The notes beneath the pieces were generated by a model that saw only the letters and a list, made by a program, of their open reading frames with translations, had not been told where the DNA came from and did not search any database. This document shows, one piece after another, positions 37,006 through 47,585 of a DNA stretch of 64,000 bases. The position numbers and the translations under genes are program-made. Within the stretch, counting starts at the first letter, position 1, and every line of letters begins with the position of its first letter. This DNA comes from Pontixanthobacter luteolus. GTDB lineage: Bacteria > Pseudomonadota > Alphaproteobacteria > Sphingomonadales > Sphingomonadaceae. The stretch is from the NCBI RefSeq assembly GCF_009828095.1, contig NZ_WTYP01000001.1, positions 558,001-622,000 on the forward strand, in the 5' to 3' direction.

Positions 37006-38643
37006 GTGGCCCGGACATTGTCTTTCCTGGCATCATCTTTCCTCGCGCTGCTCGGCGCCTTGGCGCTTGTGGCCGCATCACCGGCTGGCGCGCGCCAGAT
37101 AGTCGGAGCGTCAGAGCCCGCCGATATATCGGTCACCATGTACCGCGATCCCGACCGGGGTGCGGATGAAGCGATGGACGGTGATTGGCCGGAAGGCTTC
37201 GCCATGATTTCGGAGGTCCGGACGGTAACTTTGCCGCAAGGGCAATCGACTATCCGGTTCGAAGGCGTGGCAGAAGGGATGGTTGCTGTCACCGCGATTG
37301 TTACCGGTCTGCCGGGCGGCACGATCGAGAAGAACCGCAACGCGGACCTTCTTTCCCCTGCGGCGCTGCTCGATGGCACACTGGGCAACCGGGTCCGGAT
37401 CACGCGTACAAACCCTGCGACAGGTATCAGCGCCTCACAATCCGCCATCGTCCGCACGCGTGCCGATGGCGGCCTCGTGCTTCAGACAGACGATGGCTTC
37501 GAAGCAGTGCGGTGTTCGGGTCTGCCGGAAAAACTGACTTTCGATAAAGTGCCCGCGGGCCTTTCCGCGCGCCCGGTTTTCAGCATCGACACGCGCGACG
37601 ATACGGGCGGCACCTATCAGGTCACGCTGACTTATCTGGCTTGGGGCTTTGACTGGGAGGCGCATTACGTCGCCACACTGGACAGGTCAGGTGCCAAGGG
37701 CGAGGTTGGCTTGCGGCTGCTGTCGTGGCTGACGCTGCTCAATGACAACGGGCAGAGTTTTAATGACGCAAACCTGATGGCGGTCGCCGGGAAGCTGAAC
37801 GTTGAAAGCGATTTTCAAAGCCTCTCAGATCCGCCGCAGGCGCGGCCGATGCGTCTGACCTGCTATCCGCTGGGCAGCACCGCTGATGGCACTCCGATCC
37901 GCCAGATGATGCCGTCTCCGCCGCCTCCTCCCGCTCCGCCAATGTATGCATCCGATACAATTGTGGTGACCGGATCACGTGTCCAACGCAAGATGATGGA
38001 ATCTCCCCTCGCTCTTGCAGCAATCGGAATGCAGGCGGGCGAAGAGCAGTTGGGCGATCTCAAATTGTACCGCGTGCCGGAAAGGGTGAGCGTTTCAGCG
38101 AAGGGCCTGAAGCAGGTCGCGTTCCTGAATAAGGACAAGGTTCGCGGGGAATTCTTCTACCGGACAAGCTGCGCACCCTTTGACTATTTTGACGACGAGC
38201 TCGAACCGGCAGAATTGATGTTCTTTACCAAGAACGATGATGAGCATGGGCTGGGTGTGGCAATGCCGATGGGCGGTTTCACCCTGTTCGAACCATCCTC
38301 TGCCGGTGATCTGTTGGTCAATGAACAGACGATCCGCGATTATGCCAAAGGTCAGGAGATCGAACTTACTCTGGCGCAAAGCACCAATGTGTTTGCTGAA
38401 TGCTCTGCGACGACACGAGGCGACCCTGATACCGGCAAATGGCATAATATGAAGGCCAAGATTTCCAATGCCAATTCAGAGCCGGTTCGCCTCCGTCTCG
38501 TGCTGGGCGCAGCTGGCCAATGGGAAACCCGCCGAACACCTGCGAAGGTCCGGATCAAGGATGGTGCGCAGATCATGGAAGTGCGCGTGCCGGCGGGGAA
38601 AACCCGTGAGTTCAGCTGGCAGATCCGCACGCCCGGTGCCTGA
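37006..38643 (+). CDS. Exported DUF4139 domain protein 2 with embedded TonB-receptor-like motif
   Basis: 545 residues from a GTG start, 12 nt after DUF4139 protein 1, so an operon. Signal peptide ends near AGARQ. It shares VRITRTNPATGI and the core LAWGFDWEAHYVATLD with its neighbour. Unlike it, residues about 303-330 are a Pro-rich stretch followed by SDTIVVTGSRVQRK, a phrase usually found at the N-terminus of sphingomonad TonB-dependent receptors. Four or more cysteines (AVRCSG, LTCYP, TSCAP, AECSA) suggest disulfides in the periplasm. The partner and substrate are unknown. Confidence 0.82.
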   Translation: MARTLSFLASSFLALLGALALVAASPAGARQIVGASEPADISVTMYRDPDRGADEAMDGDWPEGFAMISEVRTVTLPQGQSTIRFEGVAEGMVAVTAIVTGLPGGTIEKNRNADLLSPAALLDGTLGNRVRITRTNPATGISASQSAIVRTRADGGLVLQTDDGFEAVRCSGLPEKLTFDKVPAGLSARPVFSIDTRDDTGGTYQVTLTYLAWGFDWEAHYVATLDRSGAKGEVGLRLLSWLTLLNDNGQSFNDANLMAVAGKLNVESDFQSLSDPPQARPMRLTCYPLGSTADGTPIRQMMPSPPPPPAPPMYASDTIVVTGSRVQRKMMESPLALAAIGMQAGEEQLGDLKLYRVPERVSVSAKGLKQVAFLNKDKVRGEFFYRTSCAPFDYFDDELEPAELMFFTKNDDEHGLGVAMPMGGFTLFEPSSAGDLLVNEQTIRDYAKGQEIELTLAQSTNVFAECSATTRGDPDTGKWHNMKAKISNANSEPVRLRLVLGAAGQWETRRTPAKVRIKDGAQIMEVRVPAGKTREFSWQIRTPGA

Positions 38644-38746
38644 CACACCTTTGCAATTTAGGGCCTGAAGATTTGTAAAGCGCGGTAGCCCGGGCGAATA
38701 ACCACCGCCGGGCGGCTCGGAAAACGGCCTTTCACAATAAAAATTC

Positions 38747-38761
38747 GTTCCCCCCTTGTTC
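38747..38761 (+). promoter_or_regulatory. LexA (SOS) box upstream of recA
   Basis: GTTC-CCCCCTT-GTTC, an exact GTTC-N7-GTTC, 77 nt before the recA start. The next bases (TACCGGAAC) add an inverted GAAC. Confidence 0.85.
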
Positions 38762-38838
38762 TACCGGAACAAAGTGGGTACATACTCCAACAGTTGATGA
38801 GTTTATCACCGACCTAGGCAACCGATGGAGCGCATGTC

Positions 38839-39912
38839 ATGGCAGCAAGTCTAAAGCTGGTAGAAGGTAAGGAAAAGAACGTGGACCGTCAGAAGGCGCT
38901 CGACGCGGCACTCGCACAGATTGACCGCGCATTTGGTAAGGGTTCGGCGATGAAGCTGGGCTCGAAAGAGGCGATGAACGTCGAATCGATTTCGACCGGT
39001 TCGCTCGGTCTCGACATTGCTCTTGGCATCGGCGGTTTGCCGAAGGGGCGGGTCATCGAAGTTTACGGGCCGGAAAGCTCGGGCAAGACCACTCTCGCGC
39101 TGCATGTATTGGCAGAAGCGCAGAAGGCTGGTGGCAGCGTTGCATTCGTCGATGCAGAGCACGCCCTGGACCCGGTTTATGCCAAGAAGCTTGGCGTCGA
39201 TATTGATGAGCTGATCATTTCTCAGCCCGATACCGGTGAGCAAGCGCTGGAAATTACCGACACGCTGGTCCGGTCCAACGCGATTGATGTTCTGGTCGTC
39301 GATTCGGTTGCGGCGCTTGTGCCCCGGGCCGAGATTGAGGGCGAAATGGGCGACAGCCATGTCGGTTTGCAGGCCCGCTTGATGAGCCAGAGCCTGCGCA
39401 AGCTCACCGGCTCGATCAACCGTTCGAAGTGCATGGTGATCTTCATCAACCAGCTGCGCATGAAAATTGGTGTGATGTACGGTAATCCGGAAACCACCAC
39501 CGGTGGTAACGCGCTGAAATTTTATGCTTCGGTACGCCTCGACATCCGCCGCACGGGTCAGATCAAGGACCGCGACGAAGTCATTGGCAACTCGACCCGC
39601 GTCAAAGTGGTCAAGAACAAGGTCGCACCGCCATTCAAGCAGGTCGAATTCGATATCATGTACGGCAAGGGTATTTCCAAGACCGGCGAGATTCTCGATC
39701 TGGGCGTCAAGGCCGGACTGGTCGAGAAATCGGGTTCGTGGTTCTCCTATGACTCGGTCCGCATCGGACAAGGGCGTGAGAATTCGAAGAATTTCCTCGA
39801 TGAGAATGTAGAGATGCGCGACAAGTTGGAAGCTGCGATCCGCGGCCGCACCGACGAGGTCGCCGAAGAGATGATGACAGGCCCGGACACGGAGGCCAGT
39901 GACGAGGACTGA
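38839..39912 (+). CDS. recA: Recombinase RecA
   Basis: 357 residues. Homologous-recombination ATPase and SOS co-protease. Walker [10 protein letters not shown] (about 76-84), Walker B region [12 protein letters not shown]2 loop region [17 protein letters not shown], and the acidic C-terminal tail ([13 protein letters not shown]). The start fits the usual alphaproteobacterial N-terminus with about 20 residues before the first helix. It carries an SOS box upstream and a strong terminator downstream; recA-alaS-icd is a gene order known from other alphaproteobacteria. Confidence 0.99.
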   Translation: MAASLKLVEGKEKNVDRQKALDAALAQIDRAFGKGSAMKLGSKEAMNVESISTGSLGLDIALGIGGLPKGRVIEVYGPESSGKTTLALHVLAEAQKAGGSVAFVDAEHALDPVYAKKLGVDIDELIISQPDTGEQALEITDTLVRSNAIDVLVVDSVAALVPRAEIEGEMGDSHVGLQARLMSQSLRKLTGSINRSKCMVIFINQLRMKIGVMYGNPETTTGGNALKFYASVRLDIRRTGQIKDRDEVIGNSTRVKVVKNKVAPPFKQVEFDIMYGKGISKTGEILDLGVKAGLVEKSGSWFSYDSVRIGQGRENSKNFLDENVEMRDKLEAAIRGRTDEVAEEMMTGPDTEASDED

Positions 39913-39976
39913 TCACAATCTCTTCAAGCGGACGACCAGTTGGGAGCTAGATCTCCAGCGTCCGGGAAAATGGATA

Positions 39977-40013
39977 ACCGGTGCGGTGCCTTTCTGGCCC
40001 GCGCCGGTTTTTC
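39977..40013 (+). terminator. Rho-independent terminator of recA
   Basis: ACCGGTGCGG and CCGCGCCGGT (10 bp with one G-U) around a 12-nt loop, followed by TTTTC, 64 nt after the recA stop. Confidence 0.75.
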
Positions 40014-40158
40014 TTTGTTGAGATACGCAATTGAGGCATCGAGCGAGTAAGCTAATTCGCAGCGTTACTTTCCGTTACCGATGCCAGTGGGTTGACGCGG
40101 AAGATAAATCGCTGTGCAATCGCCGCAGGAGAATGTTGATGTGGCGGGGCGCTAAGAA

Positions 40159-40989
40159 ATGACCAGCAAAAGCGATTGGCAGACGCGAGTAGGCGTCTCT
40201 TGGGCCTCTGAATGGGAGCGCACCGACCGAAGCTTCGGCGTGCTCACCGACCAGCTGATGGCCAAGCTGAGCGAACGCCCGATCATGCGCGCTCTCGATA
40301 TCGGATGCGGAGCCGGCGAGATGTCACTGGCGCTTGGCCGCGGCCATCCGGGTGCCGAAATTGTCGGCGTCGATGTCAGCGAGGAATTGATCGAGGTCGC
40401 CCGCCATCGCGGATCGCGGCTGGGCAATGTGTCCTTCGAATTGGCCGATGCGGGAGAATGGCAACGCGATAATTTTGCGCCCGACCTGCTTTTTTCCCGT
40501 CATGGGGTGATGTTCTTTCCCGATCCGGTTGCCAGTTTTTCACACCTTGCAAGCATCGCGGCCCCCAACGGTAGGCTGGTGTTTTCTTGCTTCCGCGCGC
40601 TGGAGGACAATCTGTGGGCAGAACGTATCGAAAGCTTCTTGCCACCGGGCACAACCTATCCGCCAGATCGCTTTTCACCTGGTCCATTCGCATTCGCGGA
40701 CCAGTCGCACGTTGATGGCGTGCTGCGCGATGCCGGCTGGATCGACATCAACTTCATTCCGGTCGATTACGCCTATATTGCGGGCACTGGTCCGGATGCG
40801 GTGGAAGATGCAGCAGAATTTTTCCAGCGTATCGGGCCTGCGGCGCGGGCATCCCGCAATCTGGACACGCATGACCATGCCCATTTTCTGGCCCGTATGC
40901 GGCGCTTCCTCGCGAACAATGTCGTAGATGGTATCATCGCCCTGCGTGCTGGCGCATGGATCGTCAGTGCCCGGCTTGCTCGTGGATAA
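40159..40989 (+). CDS. Class I SAM-dependent methyltransferase
   Basis: 276 residues. SAM motif ALDIGCGAGEMSLALGRGHP, then VGVDVSEELIEVA and the post-motif LLFSRHGVMFF. This resembles UbiE/Tam-like methyltransferases. No signal peptide. The gene sits alone between recA and alaS. Substrate cannot be deduced. Confidence 0.85.
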   Translation: MTSKSDWQTRVGVSWASEWERTDRSFGVLTDQLMAKLSERPIMRALDIGCGAGEMSLALGRGHPGAEIVGVDVSEELIEVARHRGSRLGNVSFELADAGEWQRDNFAPDLLFSRHGVMFFPDPVASFSHLASIAAPNGRLVFSCFRALEDNLWAERIESFLPPGTTYPPDRFSPGPFAFADQSHVDGVLRDAGWIDINFIPVDYAYIAGTGPDAVEDAAEFFQRIGPAARASRNLDTHDHAHFLARMRRFLANNVVDGIIALRAGAWIVSARLARG

Positions 40990-41069
40990 GGTGGCCGATT
41001 TTCGGCACGCGGAGCAAACCGGGCGTTTATCGGCTTGTCGCTGATGCGCTGAGACCCTAATTGCAGGCC

Positions 41070-43721
41070 ATGCAATCGACTAACGACATTCGCCGCTCTT
41101 TCCTCGATTATTTCGGGGGCATGGACCATGCCGTCGTGCTCAGCGCACCATTGGTTCCGTATAACGACCCTACACTGATGTTCGTGAACGCGGGTATGGT
41201 TCCGTTCAAGAACGCTTTTACCGGGCTCGAAACACCGCCGGCACCGCGTGCGACAAGCTCGCAGAAATGCGTTCGCGCAGGCGGAAAGCACAACGATCTC
41301 GACAATGTCGGTTACACGGCGCGGCATCATACGTTTTTCGAAATGCTGGGAAATTTCTCTTTCGGCGATTACTTCAAGGAACAGGCGATCGAGAATGCCT
41401 GGAACCTGTTGACGAAAGAATGGGGCCTGCCAGCGGACAAGCTGACTGCCACCGTCTATCATACCGATGACGAGGCGTTCGACCTGTGGCGCAAGATTGC
41501 CGGACTGCCCGAAGAGCGCATCATCCGGATCGCGACCAATGATAATTTCTGGTCGATGGGCGATACCGGTCCATGCGGACCGTGCAGCGAGATTTTCTAT
41601 GATCACGGCGAGCATATCCCGGGTGGCCCTCCCGGATCGCCCGATGAGGATGGCGACAGGTTCATCGAGATATGGAATCTCGTTTTCATGCAATTCGATC
41701 AAGGCGCAGACGGAGAACGCTCGCCTCTGCCGAAACCATCGATCGACACGGGCATGGGGCTGGAGCGGATCGCTGCGGTCATGCAGGGCGTGCATGACAA
41801 TTACGATACCGACACCTTCAAAAGCCTGATTGCTGCATCAGAAAGCCTGACCGGCGTGGCCGCCTCTGGCGAACATCAGGCGAGTCACAGGGTCATCGCA
41901 GATCATTTGCGGTCGACCGGTTTCCTGCTCGCTGACGGGGTTTTGCCATCGAATGAAGGTCGCGGTTATGTTTTGCGGCGCATCATGCGCAGGGCCATGC
42001 GCCACGCTCACATTCTGGGCGCGAAACAGCCGCTCATGCACCGCCTGGTGCCGGAACTGGTTGCCGAGATGGGGCAGGCCTATCCGGAACTGCAACGCGG
42101 CCAGGCTTTGATCGAGGAAGTGCTGGAGCGTGAGGAGACACGCTTCCGCCAGACCTTGGATAAAGGTCTGCGACTGCTGGACGAAGCCACCGGCGAGATG
42201 GCGGAAGGCGACGAGCTGGACGGGGAAACCGCGTTCAAGCTCTACGATACGTTCGGCTTCCCATATGACCTTACCGAAGATGCCCTGCGCACACGCAATA
42301 TCGGTGTCGACCGACCCGGCTTCGATGCCGCGATGGAGCGTCAAAAGGCCGCCGCGCGCGCCGCATGGAAGGGTTCTGGCGACACAGCTTCGACGGAAAT
42401 CTGGTTCGACATTGCCGAACGCGAAGGCAGCACCGAATTCACCGGATATACCGCGACCACGGGCGAGGGCCGGGTTGTCGCGCTGGTCAAGGATGGGGCA
42501 GAGGTGCAATCCGCTGGCGAAGGCGAGACGGTGACCGTGCTTACCAACCAAACGCCATTCTATGGCGAAAGCGGCGGTCAGTCCGGTGACGTTGGCAGCA
42601 TCTGGACACCAGAAGGCCTGAAGGCATCTGTTTCGGACACATCCAAGCCACTCGGCCGCTTGCACACCCACCAGGCCACAATCGACGCGGGTGAAATCGC
42701 CGTCGGTGATACGGTCCATCTTGATGTAGATGCTGATCGAAGAGACCGGATCAGAGCAAATCATTCTGCCACGCATCTCATGCACGCCGCGCTCCGCAAT
42801 CGCCTTGGGGAACACGTTACGCAGAAGGGGTCGCTGGTTGCCGAGGACAGGCTTCGCTTCGATTTCTCGCATCCCAAACCGATGACTGCGGAAGATATCG
42901 CTGCGATCGAAGCAGAAGTGAACGCAGAAATTCGCGCGAACGACCCGGTCCAGACCAGATTGATGAGCCCTGATGATGCGGTCGAGGCAGGAGCTCTTGC
43001 CCTGTTTGGTGAAAAATACGGCGACGAGGTCCGCGTTCTTTCCATGGGGCGCAAGACTGATGGAGAGCGCAATTTCTCGGTCGAATTGTGCGGCGGAACG
43101 CACGTGAACGCGACTGGCGATATCGGTGTGTTTCGCATCGTGTCGGAATCGGCGGTATCGTCAGGTGTGCGGCGGATAGAGGCGCTAACCGGTGAAGCAG
43201 CGCGAAACTGGTTGGTCGACCGTGAAGAGGCACTGAAAGAAGTCGCCGGCACGCTGAAAACATCGCCTGACGAAGTGGCCGGCAGGGTCGCGGCACTGGT
43301 TGATGAGCGCAAATCGTTGGAAAAGGAATTGGCCGAAGCCCGCAGGCAGCTCGCGCTTGGTGCGGGTGGGGCGGGCGCTGGCCCGGCTGACGAAGAGATC
43401 GCTGGTACGAAGTTTTCCGGTCAGGTTCTGGATGGTCTCAATCCAAAAGAGCTGCGCGGACTGCTGGATGAAGCAAAGTCGAGGCTCGGCTCGGGTGTCG
43501 CTGCCGCAGTGGCAGTGAACGATGGGCGCGCGACATTTGCAGTCGCGGTCACTGACGACCTAACCGGCCAGTTCGATGCGGTTGCACTGGTCCGTGCCGG
43601 TGTCGAAGCATTGGGCGGGAAGGGCGGCGGGGGCCGCGCTGATATGGCCCAAGGCGGCGGACCAGACGGAAGCAAGGCCGAGGAGGCGCTTGCTGCCGTA
43701 CGGGCCCAATTGGCTGCCTGA
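41070..43721 (+). CDS. alaS: Alanyl-tRNA synthetase
   Basis: 883 residues from the ATG at 41070 (a TTG three codons earlier is less likely). Class II catalytic domain: [33 protein letters not shown] and GMGLERIA. Editing domain zinc ligands [13 protein letters not shown] and [12 protein letters not shown]-terminal C-Ala domain with a glycine-rich [11 protein letters not shown]. Charges tRNA-Ala and removes mischarged Ser/Gly. Confidence 0.99.
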   Translation: MQSTNDIRRSFLDYFGGMDHAVVLSAPLVPYNDPTLMFVNAGMVPFKNAFTGLETPPAPRATSSQKCVRAGGKHNDLDNVGYTARHHTFFEMLGNFSFGDYFKEQAIENAWNLLTKEWGLPADKLTATVYHTDDEAFDLWRKIAGLPEERIIRIATNDNFWSMGDTGPCGPCSEIFYDHGEHIPGGPPGSPDEDGDRFIEIWNLVFMQFDQGADGERSPLPKPSIDTGMGLERIAAVMQGVHDNYDTDTFKSLIAASESLTGVAASGEHQASHRVIADHLRSTGFLLADGVLPSNEGRGYVLRRIMRRAMRHAHILGAKQPLMHRLVPELVAEMGQAYPELQRGQALIEEVLEREETRFRQTLDKGLRLLDEATGEMAEGDELDGETAFKLYDTFGFPYDLTEDALRTRNIGVDRPGFDAAMERQKAAARAAWKGSGDTASTEIWFDIAEREGSTEFTGYTATTGEGRVVALVKDGAEVQSAGEGETVTVLTNQTPFYGESGGQSGDVGSIWTPEGLKASVSDTSKPLGRLHTHQATIDAGEIAVGDTVHLDVDADRRDRIRANHSATHLMHAALRNRLGEHVTQKGSLVAEDRLRFDFSHPKPMTAEDIAAIEAEVNAEIRANDPVQTRLMSPDDAVEAGALALFGEKYGDEVRVLSMGRKTDGERNFSVELCGGTHVNATGDIGVFRIVSESAVSSGVRRIEALTGEAARNWLVDREEALKEVAGTLKTSPDEVAGRVAALVDERKSLEKELAEARRQLALGAGGAGAGPADEEIAGTKFSGQVLDGLNPKELRGLLDEAKSRLGSGVAAAVAVNDGRATFAVAVTDDLTGQFDAVALVRAGVEALGGKGGGGRADMAQGGGPDGSKAEEALAAVRAQLAA

Positions 43722-43723
43722 GA

Positions 43724-43897
43724 TCAGCCGGAAGCGTTTTCGGTTTCCGGCTCGCTACCACGAGAGACGTCGTGGCCAATGTTGCGGTCCTGACGGCCAC
43801 TGCTGCTCACGCTGCCGTGGCTTTCGTCCTGAACGTTCTGAGGTTTGAATTTCTCGTCGTTCGAAACCGGCTTCGATGGGTCTTGCTTGCTGCTCAT
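43724..43897 (-). CDS. 57-residue hydrophilic hypothetical protein
   Basis: Starts MSSKQDPSKPVSNDEKF and is rich in Ser, Asp, Glu, Lys and Gln with no hydrophobic stretch: probably disordered and cytoplasmic. AAGGAG lies 8 nt before the ATG at 43897, which supports expression. Its end is convergent with alaS, and a hairpin (AGCCGGAA/TTCCGGCT, 43726-43752) overlaps its last codons and may terminate alaS. No family recognised. Confidence 0.6.
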   Translation of the reverse strand: MSSKQDPSKPVSNDEKFKPQNVQDESHGSVSSSGRQDRNIGHDVSRGSEPETENASG

Positions 43898-43951
43898 TGA
43901 AAATCTCCTTCGATTTTTCAACGGACTGGAGCAAGATTGGTTTCGAGATAG

Positions 43952-45709
43952 TCAGCTTTCGGCGGTCGAAGTCCTGAGTTTCGGCTTGTAATCCAGAGCG
44001 CCCTTTTCTTCGATCTGCGCGCGAAATTCGTCCCGTTTTTCGTGAATTGACGCGATTACCGGACCCATCGCAACGCCGATATCGACGAGCACAGCCTCTG
44101 ACAATTGAAGCGAGCTTTCCAGCGTTTCCGGCACTGCGTGGCTGGCACCGGCGCGGTAAAGCTGGGCTGCGTGCTCCGTGTCGCGGGCGCGGGCTACGAT
44201 CAGTAGATCAGGGTGCTCCTTGCGCAGCTTGCGCGTGAGTCGTTCAGCCAGAACCGGTTCGTCCATGGTCAGGACCACTGCGGGGGAACGGTCCACGCCG
44301 AGCCTTGTCATCGCGTCGCCGCGGGCCGCATCGCCAAAGGTCGCCCGGTAGCCCTTGCGCTTGGCCGATTCGATCAGATCGGCATCTGCATCAATGGCGA
44401 TATAGGGCTTGCCGTGAGCATCCAGCATTTGTGCAATCAGCCGTCCGACACGCCCCGCGCCGATGATAATCACAGGCGGTGTCGTATGGTCGACATCTTC
44501 TAGTTCTGGCGCTGGTTCAACTCGCCTCGCGATCACACGGCCCAGCCGGGCAAGCAGCGGAGTGATGGTGAGCCCGATGGCCGTTACGATTTGCCAGAAC
44601 TGCGCGGTGCCCGGCTGGATCAGCATGGCTGAACTCGCCGCAGCAAGGACGATCAAGGTCGTTTCCGACGGGCTGGCCATCAGAATACCGGTTTCTGCCG
44701 CAGTGCTCCTGCGCGCGCCCATCATCCGCAGCAGCGACCCGGTGACAAATGCCTTGAAGGTCAGCACGCTGACGACCGCGACCAGAATTGGCCACCAATT
44801 GGACCAGATCGTGGTCAGGTCGATGCTCATCCCGACGGTGATCAGGAAGATACCAAGGGCGAGCCCCTTGAACGGCTCCATGATCCCTTCGACCTCGCCG
44901 TGATATTCGGTCTCGGCAATCAGCAGGCCAGCAATGAGCGCGCCGACGATGGGCGAGAGGCCAACCACGGAAGTCGCCAGACTGGCACCGATGACGACGA
45001 GCAGGCTGGCGGCCAGAAACAGTTCAGGGCTTTTGGTGCGGGCAGCTTGCGCAAATAGCCGGGGCAGGGCCACACGGCCGATGACGAGCAAGGCAGCAAC
45101 CACCAGTCCGCCCTGCCAAAGGGTGGTGATCATTCCTTCCCAACCTTCGCCCTGCGCATTGGGTGCCATCGCACCGAGGATGAAGATGATCGGAACGATC
45201 ATGATGTCTTCGAACAGGAGCATGGACAGCGCAGCGCGCCCAACGGGTGACGATGTGCCGGAAATCGGCAAGACGATCGCCGTTGACGAGAAGGCGAGGG
45301 CAAAGCCCAGCGCCAGCGCGCCGGTCCAGTATTGGCCCATCATGGCCAGCGCAATCGCCAGCATGGAGCCGATAATGAGCAGTTCCAGCGCGCCCAGGCC
45401 GAACACCAGCTTGCGCATTTGCCACAGGCGTTTGAAGGACAGTTCCAGCCCGATGGTAAACAGCAGCAGGATTATCCCGAATTCCGCGTAAGGCTCCAAA
45501 GCCTCAGGGTCGGTGATAGTCACGTAAGAGAGCCAGGGTGCGTCGAAGACCAGCTTACCCAGGCCGAATGGCCCAACGGCAATCCCGATCAGGATGAAAC
45601 CGATCACCGGAGTAATCCGGAAACGCGTGAACACCGGGATGACAAGCCCGGCAGCGCCGAGAATCACCAGCGCGTCACCCATTGACGAAGTATCGAGTTC
45701 CCCAGCCAT
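43952..45709 (-). CDS. Monovalent cation:proton antiporter-2 (CPA2/KefB-like) with TrkA-N domain
   Basis: 585 residues. About 12-13 membrane helices (residues 10-385) including GLELSFKRLWQMRKLVFGLG and SSTAIVLPISG, then a cytoplasmic Rossmann TrkA-N domain starting VIIIGAGRVGRLIAQMLDAHG (about 410). Family members exchange K+ or Na+ for H+ with gating by nucleotide or glutathione conjugates. Which ion is carried cannot be read from sequence. No KefF/KefG-type ancillary gene is adjacent. Confidence 0.92.
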   Translation of the reverse strand: MAGELDTSSMGDALVILGAAGLVIPVFTRFRITPVIGFILIGIAVGPFGLGKLVFDAPWLSYVTITDPEALEPYAEFGIILLLFTIGLELSFKRLWQMRKLVFGLGALELLIIGSMLAIALAMMGQYWTGALALGFALAFSSTAIVLPISGTSSPVGRAALSMLLFEDIMIVPIIFILGAMAPNAQGEGWEGMITTLWQGGLVVAALLVIGRVALPRLFAQAARTKSPELFLAASLLVVIGASLATSVVGLSPIVGALIAGLLIAETEYHGEVEGIMEPFKGLALGIFLITVGMSIDLTTIWSNWWPILVAVVSVLTFKAFVTGSLLRMMGARRSTAAETGILMASPSETTLIVLAAASSAMLIQPGTAQFWQIVTAIGLTITPLLARLGRVIARRVEPAPELEDVDHTTPPVIIIGAGRVGRLIAQMLDAHGKPYIAIDADADLIESAKRKGYRATFGDAARGDAMTRLGVDRSPAVVLTMDEPVLAERLTRKLRKEHPDLLIVARARDTEHAAQLYRAGASHAVPETLESSLQLSEAVLVDIGVAMGPVIASIHEKRDEFRAQIEEKGALDYKPKLRTSTAES

Positions 45710-45758
45710 TGCTGCAGCTTACCGTGCGCTTCTGCCTATGTCACCGCAAAGCTGCGGC

Positions 45759-47429
45759 TTAGCCACCGCCTGCTGAGTGTGTTCCGATCGGTGCGCGGCG
45801 CGGTTTCGTGCGGCCCGGGTGATCGCCAGCCTCATCCCATTCGATGCGGTAAAGGTCGAACCTTCTGTCTGCCAGGTTCCTGACTGTGCCTTCGGCTCGT
45901 GCCCAGCTCAGATCGGCGAGGTTGATATCGCTGATGGTCAGCGTTTCCACATTCTCGCTCGCTTCCGCCGCGATGCCATCGCGCGCAAACGGGAAATCGC
46001 ACGGGGTGAGGATGCAGCTCTGTGCGTACTGGATGTCCATGTTCGCGACGTTGGGCAGATTGCCGACATTGCCGGACAGGACAACGAAGCACTGGTTTTC
46101 AATCGCGCGGGCCTGGCCGCAATAGCGGACCCGCAGGTAACCCTGGCGGCTATCGGTACAGAACGGCACGAAGATAATGCGCGCGCCTTCGTCGGCCAAT
46201 CGGCGCGACAGCTCGGGAAATTCGCTGTCATAACAAATCTGGACGCCAATCGGGCCGCAATCGGTCTGGATCACATCGATGCTGTCACCGCCCTTGATGT
46301 TCCACCAGTAACGCTCGTTCGGGGTGGGGTGGATCTTTTCCTGTTCGTGCACCGATCCGTCGCGCAGGCAGACATAGGCTACGTTGTGAATATCGCCGTC
46401 TTCCATCCGTGTCGGGTGCGATCCGGCGATGATGTTGATGTTATATCGCATGGCGAAATCGGAAATGTCGGATTTCAGGCGCGGCGTGTATTCGGATAGA
46501 CGCTCGATCGCCTCGACCGGGGACAGTTCCTTCTTCTCGAAACTGAGCAGCATAAGCGTGAACATTTCCGGAAAGACAATGAAGTCTGCCTCGTAGTCGC
46601 TTGCAACATCGACGAAATATTCGATTGCACCCATGAACTCGTCGTAATCCTTGACCGCACGGGCCTGCAATTGACAGGTCGCGACACGGACAGCCTCGAC
46701 ACCGCGGGGAAGGCGTTTTTTCACTGGCTGGTCGCGGTCCACGTAAGGGTTGCGCCATACCATCATCACTGCATTGCCTTCCGACCTCTTGTCTTCGGGC
46801 AGATAGTTTTCAAGAATGCGTTCCGGCTCGAAACCATTGGCGAGTTGGAAACGCAGGACCGGATCGTGGATCTTGGTGGCCAGCACCTGATCCAGGTAAT
46901 CCTGCGGACTTTCGGCGCGGTTGGTCTTGCGCCTCCGCGCCCGTGAATAACCGGGCATCCTCCCGCCGAAAACGATCCCGGTGAGGTCTCTTTCCTCTGC
47001 CAGTGCGCGGCGTTCTTCATACAGTCTGCGCCCGATGCGGACGCCGCGAACCTTGGGGTCTACGCACATCTCGTAGCCATACAGCCAGTCCCCGGTCGGA
47101 TCGTGGCGACTGCCATAACCGTTGCCGGAAATCTCGTCCCAATTATGGTCGGCGAACACCACCGGTTCGGGAAGCTGCATCGACGCGCAGTATCCGACAA
47201 CCTCGTCATCCAGCAGCGCGATGAAGCAGCCTTCGGGGAAGTTGTTGATTTGGCCCCGGATTTCGCCCTGGGTGTAGGGGGGCAGCTCTGTATAGGCTCG
47301 GCGGATCAACGCAGAGATCCCTCGCACGTCCTTCGCCCGGGCGTTGCGGATTTCCAGACGACGCTTGCCAAACTTTTCGGCTGTTTTGCGGGGCTTCTTG
47401 GTGCTTGGCGCTGATTTGCTGGTGGTCAC
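45759..47429 (-). CDS. GNAT acetyltransferase / nitrilase-family amidohydrolase fusion
   Basis: 556 residues. The N-terminal half (about 25-215) is GNAT-like: DVRGISALIRRAYTELPPY and CVDPKVRGVRIGRRLYEERR, which fits the acetyl-CoA pyrophosphate loop. The C-terminal half (about 245-525) is a carbon-nitrogen hydrolase with Glu in VFPEMFTLML, Lys in EKIHPTPNERYWW and the nucleophile Cys in GVQICYDSEFPE. This fusion is known in databases as a bifunctional family (from memory), but its substrate is undefined. The two activities presumably act on one amine/amide metabolite. Confidence 0.9.
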   Translation of the reverse strand: MTTSKSAPSTKKPRKTAEKFGKRRLEIRNARAKDVRGISALIRRAYTELPPYTQGEIRGQINNFPEGCFIALLDDEVVGYCASMQLPEPVVFADHNWDEISGNGYGSRHDPTGDWLYGYEMCVDPKVRGVRIGRRLYEERRALAEERDLTGIVFGGRMPGYSRARRRKTNRAESPQDYLDQVLATKIHDPVLRFQLANGFEPERILENYLPEDKRSEGNAVMMVWRNPYVDRDQPVKKRLPRGVEAVRVATCQLQARAVKDYDEFMGAIEYFVDVASDYEADFIVFPEMFTLMLLSFEKKELSPVEAIERLSEYTPRLKSDISDFAMRYNINIIAGSHPTRMEDGDIHNVAYVCLRDGSVHEQEKIHPTPNERYWWNIKGGDSIDVIQTDCGPIGVQICYDSEFPELSRRLADEGARIIFVPFCTDSRQGYLRVRYCGQARAIENQCFVVLSGNVGNLPNVANMDIQYAQSCILTPCDFPFARDGIAAEASENVETLTISDINLADLSWARAEGTVRNLADRRFDLYRIEWDEAGDHPGRTKPRRAPIGTHSAGGG

Positions 47430-47527
47430 AGAATTCTTTCACTTTTGGGCTGTCTGATACCGAACCGCCATTAGCAGACGAATGTTCCCGCGCACAGCGA
47501 AGCCGGGCGCTCGTTTGGTCCGCGCAC

Positions 47528-47562
47528 AAAAAAGGCGGGCACCGGATCATCCGGTACCCGCC
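47528..47562 (-). terminator. Rho-independent terminator of icd
   Basis: On the minus strand GGCGGGTACCGG and its complement around a short loop, followed by TTTTTT, about 25 nt after the icd stop. Confidence 0.85.
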
Positions 47563-47585
47563 CTCTGATTTGATGGCAGTGGTGC

